Shown: positions 58,164 to 64,000 of the stretch, piece by piece
Layout of the letters: every line of letters begins with the position of its first letter
Position numbering within the stretch: the first letter of the stretch is position 1
Source of the DNA: Cannabis sativa
Taxonomy: Eukaryota; Streptophyta; Magnoliopsida; Rosales; Cannabaceae
Reading direction: 5' to 3'
Length of the DNA: 64,000 bases
NCBI RefSeq assembly: GCF_029168945.1
Contig: NC_083603.1
Coordinates: forward strand, 43,710,396 to 43,774,395
Notes under the pieces: generated by a model
What the model saw: the letters and a program-made list of their open reading frames with translations, nothing else
Told to the model about the DNA's origin: nothing
Database searches by the model: none
Translations under genes and position numbers: made by a program

Positions 58164-59417
58164 CAACAATCGATTAAGCGCCATTTCTCCTTGGCCGAAG
58201 TTCAGCAGTTACTTCCGTGCTATTTCGAAATCCAGCAATGAATCTGGTGCAATTTCGTAGGTCCTGGTCCTCGACGATTTCTCAATTGTGCACCAGTTGC
58301 TCCGCCGCTCATCATCCTTGCCGTCCAGCAACAACCACTTCCATTTCTAGAGTAAGTAATATTTGTCTCATTGATATTGTGATTTTTAAACTCTGAATTT
58401 ATTAAAATTGCAGAGCAACTCCAACTCTCTCTGAACGTAACCAAAGGGACTCAAGTCTCTCTCTCACAATAGAATTCAAGGTGAGTTTTCATCCACTTAT
58501 GTGTTTATAATATTTTAAGTAATTGTTAGTTTATAATATTATTATTATTGAAATTATACTCCTTGGAATCATTTTTGTCATTTTATAGATCTATGTCTAT
58601 AGTGTTGAAGTTGTATGTATATTGTTTGATAAAATGCATGTGTGAAGTCAAAACCACCATATCATGCTCCTAATCCAAGCCACATACCACCACAAATGTA
58701 TGTATTTTGTTATTAATTTCCTCCAGGGAAAGTTTCCAACTTTATGTCTTCGTACTTTAGATTGATACTCTATTGCTCAAAAGAAAAAAATCTCAATGTG
58801 ATTTAGTTTAATCAGTAGGAGATGAATAGTTTGTTATTACTAATCTTATCAAAATTTAAATTTTAGTGCCAATGATTTCGGGTATTATAGAGCTATTTAA
58901 ATTCAATATGATGTTAACTTATAAAATCTTTCAGCATAATTTGGATGATATGACTAGTGAAGTATGCATGATTATTAGATTCATACAAGAAAATCTTGGA
59001 TAGGATGATATTCAACTATATTAATTACTGCAATTTTGATTATTTTTTTTTTGAAACAAACTGCAATTTTGATTTGGTTATAGAAGATTTCTACATTTGA
59101 TTTACTTTGAATTTAAATGTTCCTGGTTTTTAGGATTCAGACTGTATTAACTAATAACATGTGAGTTATTGAATAGACTTAAATATTTTCTATGGTTTCA
59201 GATTGTTCACTGCATGGAACTCTTGGGACTACAATGACAGCCAACAATGGACTTGTTGGAGGAGTGGAAATTCTTGTTTCCAATCTCAGCAGTCTTCAGG
59301 TCTCCGCTGCTTCTCTGGAGCCCTTCCACTAAACCCATTTTCTTCCATTACCTGGATGAGCTATTTGAACAAAAGGGTGAGGTTGCCAAATTTGTGTCAG
59401 ATGAACTTGAGAAGGTA
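58164..59417 (+). pseudogene. Exon-like segments carried inside the CACTA element
   Basis: Segments with less AT-rich composition and splice-like borders: about 58164-58349 (followed by a GTAAGT-like donor), about 58412-58480 (preceded by ATTGCAG, followed by GTGAGTTTTC), and about 59201-59415 (preceded by TTTCAG, followed by GTATGG). One frame of the last reads KPIFFHYLDELFEQKGEVA and KFVSDELEK. I do not recognise the source gene. They may be captured host exons or the relic of an element-encoded transcript. Confidence 0.4.
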
Positions 59418-60550
59418 TGGTGAAAACTCTTCTTTGGTATTTTTGTAAAACTTCAAATACATTTTGTGTAATTACTTTTATCTTTTTTTTTTTTTTGACG
59501 TGCTTTTATCTTCTTTTATTAAGATTCATTACAAGATAATTCTTTAGTCTCTCTTTAAAATAAAACATTGAAGTTTCTGTTGAGTGTTGCGCGTATATGT
59601 CAAAATGCTATTATATTTTTGACTAAATAGTCATTTTAAGAACTTGTAAACATGATTTGTAAGAATTATAGTAAGACAATACAATTATTTTTTTTTGTTT
59701 TTAAAATATCATTTCTAAATTTGATTTATGTAGAATGGGGGGAATACAACAGGCACCCCAACCATCATGGCTTCCATTTTGTTCCGTTAGTAACTTGTAT
59801 GGTGTAAAGATATATGCGTGCATATCTATGTATATTTGTCTTAGATATTCAGTGGTAAGTTGGTACCATTATTTGATAGTTGTATCTCTTTCAATGCTTG
59901 TTGTTGAAAATGGTATGCATTTGTGGTTAGGTCCTTTAAAAGTTTCATACCATTTTCATTGTCATTTGGATCGGAGATGAGGATCATTTTTGTTATTTTC
60001 TCTGCATAGTAATTATCAAAATTTATTTGTAGTAGCAAATTTGGTATCTTATAGCCTATGATTTTGTTTAGTTTTTCTTGTAACTAATATTTTTAGTGTG
60101 TTAACTCTTGTAATAATACATTTTTTGTAACTCTTATTAATATTTGATTGTTGGTTTTGTGTTGGGTGTAGCTATACTTGCTGGAAGATTTCTTATTAGG
60201 AGCACATTATCTTGATCTTAGCTACTGTATTGAAATCTTTATGTTGAAATGTTTGCTGCTATTGCTGCCATATCAAACAGAACAAGTTGCAGAAGAGGAC
60301 TTACGTCATCGGGCAAGTTACAAAGTATTGAAGAAATACTAAAAAGCTAAAAGGCTTATTTGGATAAATGTTATTGCTAAAAAGATGGTGATGTTGAGGG
60401 ATCATCTAGTTATTTCTTTAGAGATATGAAAAAGAGATTATATCCATTTATTTAGAATTATTTTTTGTATGTACATTAATTATGTTAATAAAATAATTAT
60501 AAATTTGTCTGTTTTACCATTTTCATTATTCTTTCTAATAATAATAATTA

Positions 60551-60551
60551 T

Positions 60552-60584
<33 letters not shown>
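60551..60584. repeat. (AAT)n microsatellite
   Basis: Eleven AAT units near the right end of the CACTA element. Confidence 0.9.
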
Positions 60585-60585
<1 letters not shown>

Positions 60586-60870
60586 CATAATTTTTTTTTT
60601 TTTAAATAATCTGGTTTATAGTAACATTTGAAAAAATGCTACTAAATTTGTTTATTTTTAAAGAATTAATAATTTTTTTAATTTAATTTATAAATAACAC
60701 TGACATTTTTAAAGTGTCACTAATATAAAGATATTGTGACATTTCAATATTTACTCACACTGGAATATCTTACATTTGTGTAAAATGTTACTAAATCAAT
60801 AAATGTCACCTAATGTAGGAATTAGTTACATTTTCTAATGTCATTTATTCCCATTTTTGGTGTAGTGATT

Positions 60871-62250
60871 TTTTCTTTTATTGTTTTCAATCTAATTTTT
60901 CTTAATTTCTAAACTTCTTTAAAAAATATAATTTTGTAACCAGATAAATTAAAATTAGAAATTTAATTATTTGATACTTAACTATAATTTTTGTAAGATC
61001 ATGATACTTAACTTTTATTATTATACTTTCACTTATGTATAATTTGAAAATTTCACAACAATAAGCATGGTTATTAATTAATGTTTACATATAAAAACCG
61101 TACTAAGGTATAGATATATTTATATAAATCCATTTTCAACTTCACTTTTTTCGAATCAATAATACATATATATATTATATTATATAGAATAGACATTAGA
61201 GATGATATGATGAGTAGTTCGACCCCATGCATGAGGCTGCTGACTACAATGCCATAATTCATGTAATGATGTTCTACGTTTAAATTCCCTCCCAATCCCA
61301 TGCCGTGACCTTATTTATTAATTCATATATACCTCAAAATATAAATAAATAAATAACTTTTCTTTTTTTTTTTTGGTGCTGCACATTGAAAACTGACAAG
61401 ACTATGTAAATAATGTGAGTGATAATACATTTTTGGCGTATAAGATTTTCCATCTCTCCAAACAAACATTACATTTTCTCACATATATAAATCTTCGTGT
61501 ACACGTTAAGGTCATATATATATATATATTTACTAGCCCTAGTTATGATGTGCTACTATAGTACGCTATCAGTTTTTATTATTGTATCCTCTAAGGTTAC
61601 ATAACTATAATAAGTGACAAAGTAGACTATAAGCTTTCATCTGGTCAAACCCAAAAGGTCTTCACTCAATGGAATTTAATTATAACTACACCACCATTAT
61701 AATATATATTACCGTTTTATTTTTCATATTTTGGAATTTGGGTATATGTAATTATATATGTTTTTAATAAAATGATCATAATAATTTGGATTTTTTTTTT
61801 CCAACTTAAGCATGAATGATACGATGATACTTTTCGAGATCTGTGTGGTTTTAATTAGATGTTTGAAAATATTGATTTTGTTAGAGATTTTGGGGTGTTT
61901 TGACAAATTAGGGAGGTGTGTGTGTTTGAATAATTGAAATATGTATATCTATTCTATTCAATGAGACAAACATAAGAATTTTCCCATATTTTTGTTAATG
62001 AATGAAGGATTGATTAATAATCTTTACAAATTATTACATGGACCCACTTTATGGCTTCATGTGATTAGAATTAAGTTAAACAAAGACTAAGCAACTTAAA
62101 ACTCATGAAAAGATAGAAGCAAGAGTAATGATTCTTCATGGTGGTATAGTTAGGTCTACCATTAAACAAAACAAAACAAAACCAGATATATATATACCCA
62201 CTTCAATCAAAAGCAAGAAAAGTGAAATATTTTGGTTGAGAAATATATAA
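60871..62250. other. AT-rich spacer
   Basis: No gene or bounded repeat recognised. Confidence 0.5.
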
Positions 62251-62254
62251 ATAT

Positions 62255-62638
62255 ATAAAGATAAATATTATTTTGGACTTTATGTTTTGTAAAAATTATA
62301 GATTTGTTCTTTTATTTTGTTAAATGATAAAAATAGACTATGTATTTTTTAAAATAGTAAAAATAGGATCCTGAGCTTAATTTTTTATATATTTTTTTTT
62401 TAAAATATAATCAACTCTAAGACAATTCCTAATACGAACAGATACATAAAATGTAAACAATTTTGTTATAATACATTTAGATCGGATATTTATTATTAAA
62501 TTTTATTTTGACAAAAAATCAATTTAGGGTTCTTTTTGTACTATTTTAAAAAATACATGATTTGTTTTGTTATTTAATAAAACAAAATGTTTAATTAGTA
62601 ACTTTTACAAAATATAGGATTTAAAATAATATTTACCA
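62255..62638. mobile_element. Foldback Mutator-like MITE, family A, old copy
   Basis: Diverged by many transitions but colinear with 45733-46103: 'attttggactttatgttttg', 'aataggatcctgagctt', 'aatacgaacagatac', 'ttagatcgga', 'ttgtactattttaaaaaatac' and the end AATATTTACC. No clear duplication remains. Confidence 0.7.
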
Positions 62639-62639
62639 T

Positions 62640-64000
62640 CTATATATAAACTTGAAATTTTCAATTATATATAAATTATAATGAGGACATAAGAAATTAT
62701 AATGGATAGACTTAATTAGACCCACTAAAATGGAAATATGAGGTTGACAAAATGTGTTGGTTGGGTGGCGTATCAAACTTATTCTTATTCCTCTACTGAA
62801 TATTTGGCTCTCATATATTATGGACCAAGTTTTGATAGATTGCATTGCATATCATAATTATTTATAGATCTATGTATGTAGTAGGAATTTCATTTTTTTT
62901 TTTATCTCAATCGAATAGATATTTAATTTTCATTATTTAGAAAAATAATATTATTTATTTTTATTATTTTGTATAATTTCTTACATTATAGTTATAGTAA
63001 GTATTTTATTAATGTTTTAAAATTCTTATAATTTAATTTGCCTAAAATAATGATTTTAATAAATAGTTATATATATTAAAAAAAAACCGAGTACAAGTGG
63101 AAATATATATATATTTTAAGGAGTGAAAATAAATATTTGAATGCATGTTCATCAATGATTAAAGAATTTTTTCTTTCTAAAAAAAATTATTATATAGAGA
63201 ATTTGAATTTGCTTTTGTTTGTATGGGCTCCACTTTTCTTAATTTCCTTACACACATTGGTGGGAGGGAGCTTGTGGTGTTATACATAGTTTTATATTGT
63301 GTTATGAATGAGTAAGTAAAAAAAGAAGAGAGTTGTAGATAAGCATGAATTTTTGTGGGATTTTTTTTTTTAAAAAAAATAAGAATAAAATAAATGTGAT
63401 GCATACCTTTTTCACTAATATATATATAATATAATTTCAATGTGGGCTTTTGATTTTGTCCGCAGCTTTTATTAGGTGGGCTTTTGTTTTCATTTTTTGG
63501 ACCCATCTTCAACATAGATATGTGTTTTTCTTTTTTCTTTTTTTTTTTTTTTTTTTTTTATTTTATTTTTTTTATTTTTTTTATTGAAGGTTTTATGTTT
63601 GAGAGAAAGATAACTTCCTATTCCTAATGGTTATTTTTTTTCCTTTTCTTTTTTCATATGATAGAGAGAAAAAATTGGGACATAATACCACAATTATGAT
63701 TTTTATTAAAATAAAAAAAAATGTAATATAAAGGTTAAGATTTTTTTTTCCATGCTAAAATGTTTATTATCTAACCCAAAAAAAGAACATGTATAATTAT
63801 GTTATGAAAGATTTTATTAAAGTTAGACAAGCTTAAATAATTATATACAAATGCACAATATATAATTTCAAAAACTTCAATAGATTCTATGCATTCGCTA
63901 GAAAATAATAATAAAAAAAACTTAAGTAACTAATACAATTCCTTAGCAAAAGAATAGGGATTATGTCAAATATTTTTACAATTTTTAAGATTTTATCGTA
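62640..64000. other. AT-rich spacer to the right edge
   Basis: Includes a T-rich tract at about 63533-63585. No gene recognised. Confidence 0.5.

Larger units (their letters stand above)
57811..60867. mobile_element. CACTA (En/Spm) non-autonomous element, 3057 bp
   Basis: Starts CACTACACCAAAAATTAG and ends CCATTTTTGGTGTAGTG, with a 3-bp duplication ATT on each side (57808-57810 and 60868-60870). The subterminal regions contain many inverted copies of 'gtgacattt' / 'aaatgtcac' and 'aatgttact' motifs, as CACTA elements do. No transposase was recognised. The interior (about 58140-60420) has intron-like and exon-like segments, described separately. Confidence 0.9.

Noticed and set aside
59203..59448. 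81-codon frame in the CACTA element as a free-standing gene
   Set aside because: The better reading is a spliced or captured exon in another frame within the transposon.

Overview
This is a plant nuclear DNA window: spliced GT-AG genes in AT-rich DNA, LINE, Ty1/copia, hAT, CACTA and Mutator-like elements, and typical eudicot proteins. The very AT-rich intergenic DNA and protein style suggest a rosid such as Cannabaceae, but that is inference. There is no bacterial operon, CRISPR array or viral genome, and I found no tRNA or rRNA gene. I could support no wholly new biological system; the interest lies in transposon layering and a few gene-structure oddities.

Region by region. 1-2455 (minus): the first six exons of a purple acid phosphatase (PAP) gene that runs off the left edge. 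2725-5702: several AT-rich Mutator-like MITEs. 5966-12114 (plus): a full-length L1-type LINE with two intact ORFs and a 14-bp target-site duplication. 12784-16671 (minus): a complete 12-exon PAP gene, a tandem copy of the first. 17523-19574 (minus): a five-exon gene of unknown function with a duplicated mini-exon. 20096-20470: a foldback MITE. 20678-23570: a decayed copia 3' end carrying a solo LTR of its own family. 24170-27000 (plus): a protein phosphatase 1 inhibitor-3 gene with a 2.2-kb leader intron. 28183-32872 (minus): a young copia element with two visible coding lesions, inserted in an older LINE tail. 33300-34090: nested MITEs. 34200-35880 (plus): mitochondrial CcmE. 38857-41228 (plus): urease accessory GTPase UreG, six exons. 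43130-46340: a hAT MITE and foldback Mutator-like MITEs, one nested in an older copy. 47303-48540 (minus): an F-box/MYND-finger protein. 48800-64000: gene-poor DNA with MITEs, a LINE ORF1 remnant, simple repeats and a 3-kb CACTA element (57811-60867) holding exon-like segments.

The genes do not form a pathway. The PAP pair is the only local family; the others are independent housekeeping or regulatory genes. Most intergenic length is explained by transposons whose boundaries and target-site duplications can be read directly, which gives a relative order of insertions.
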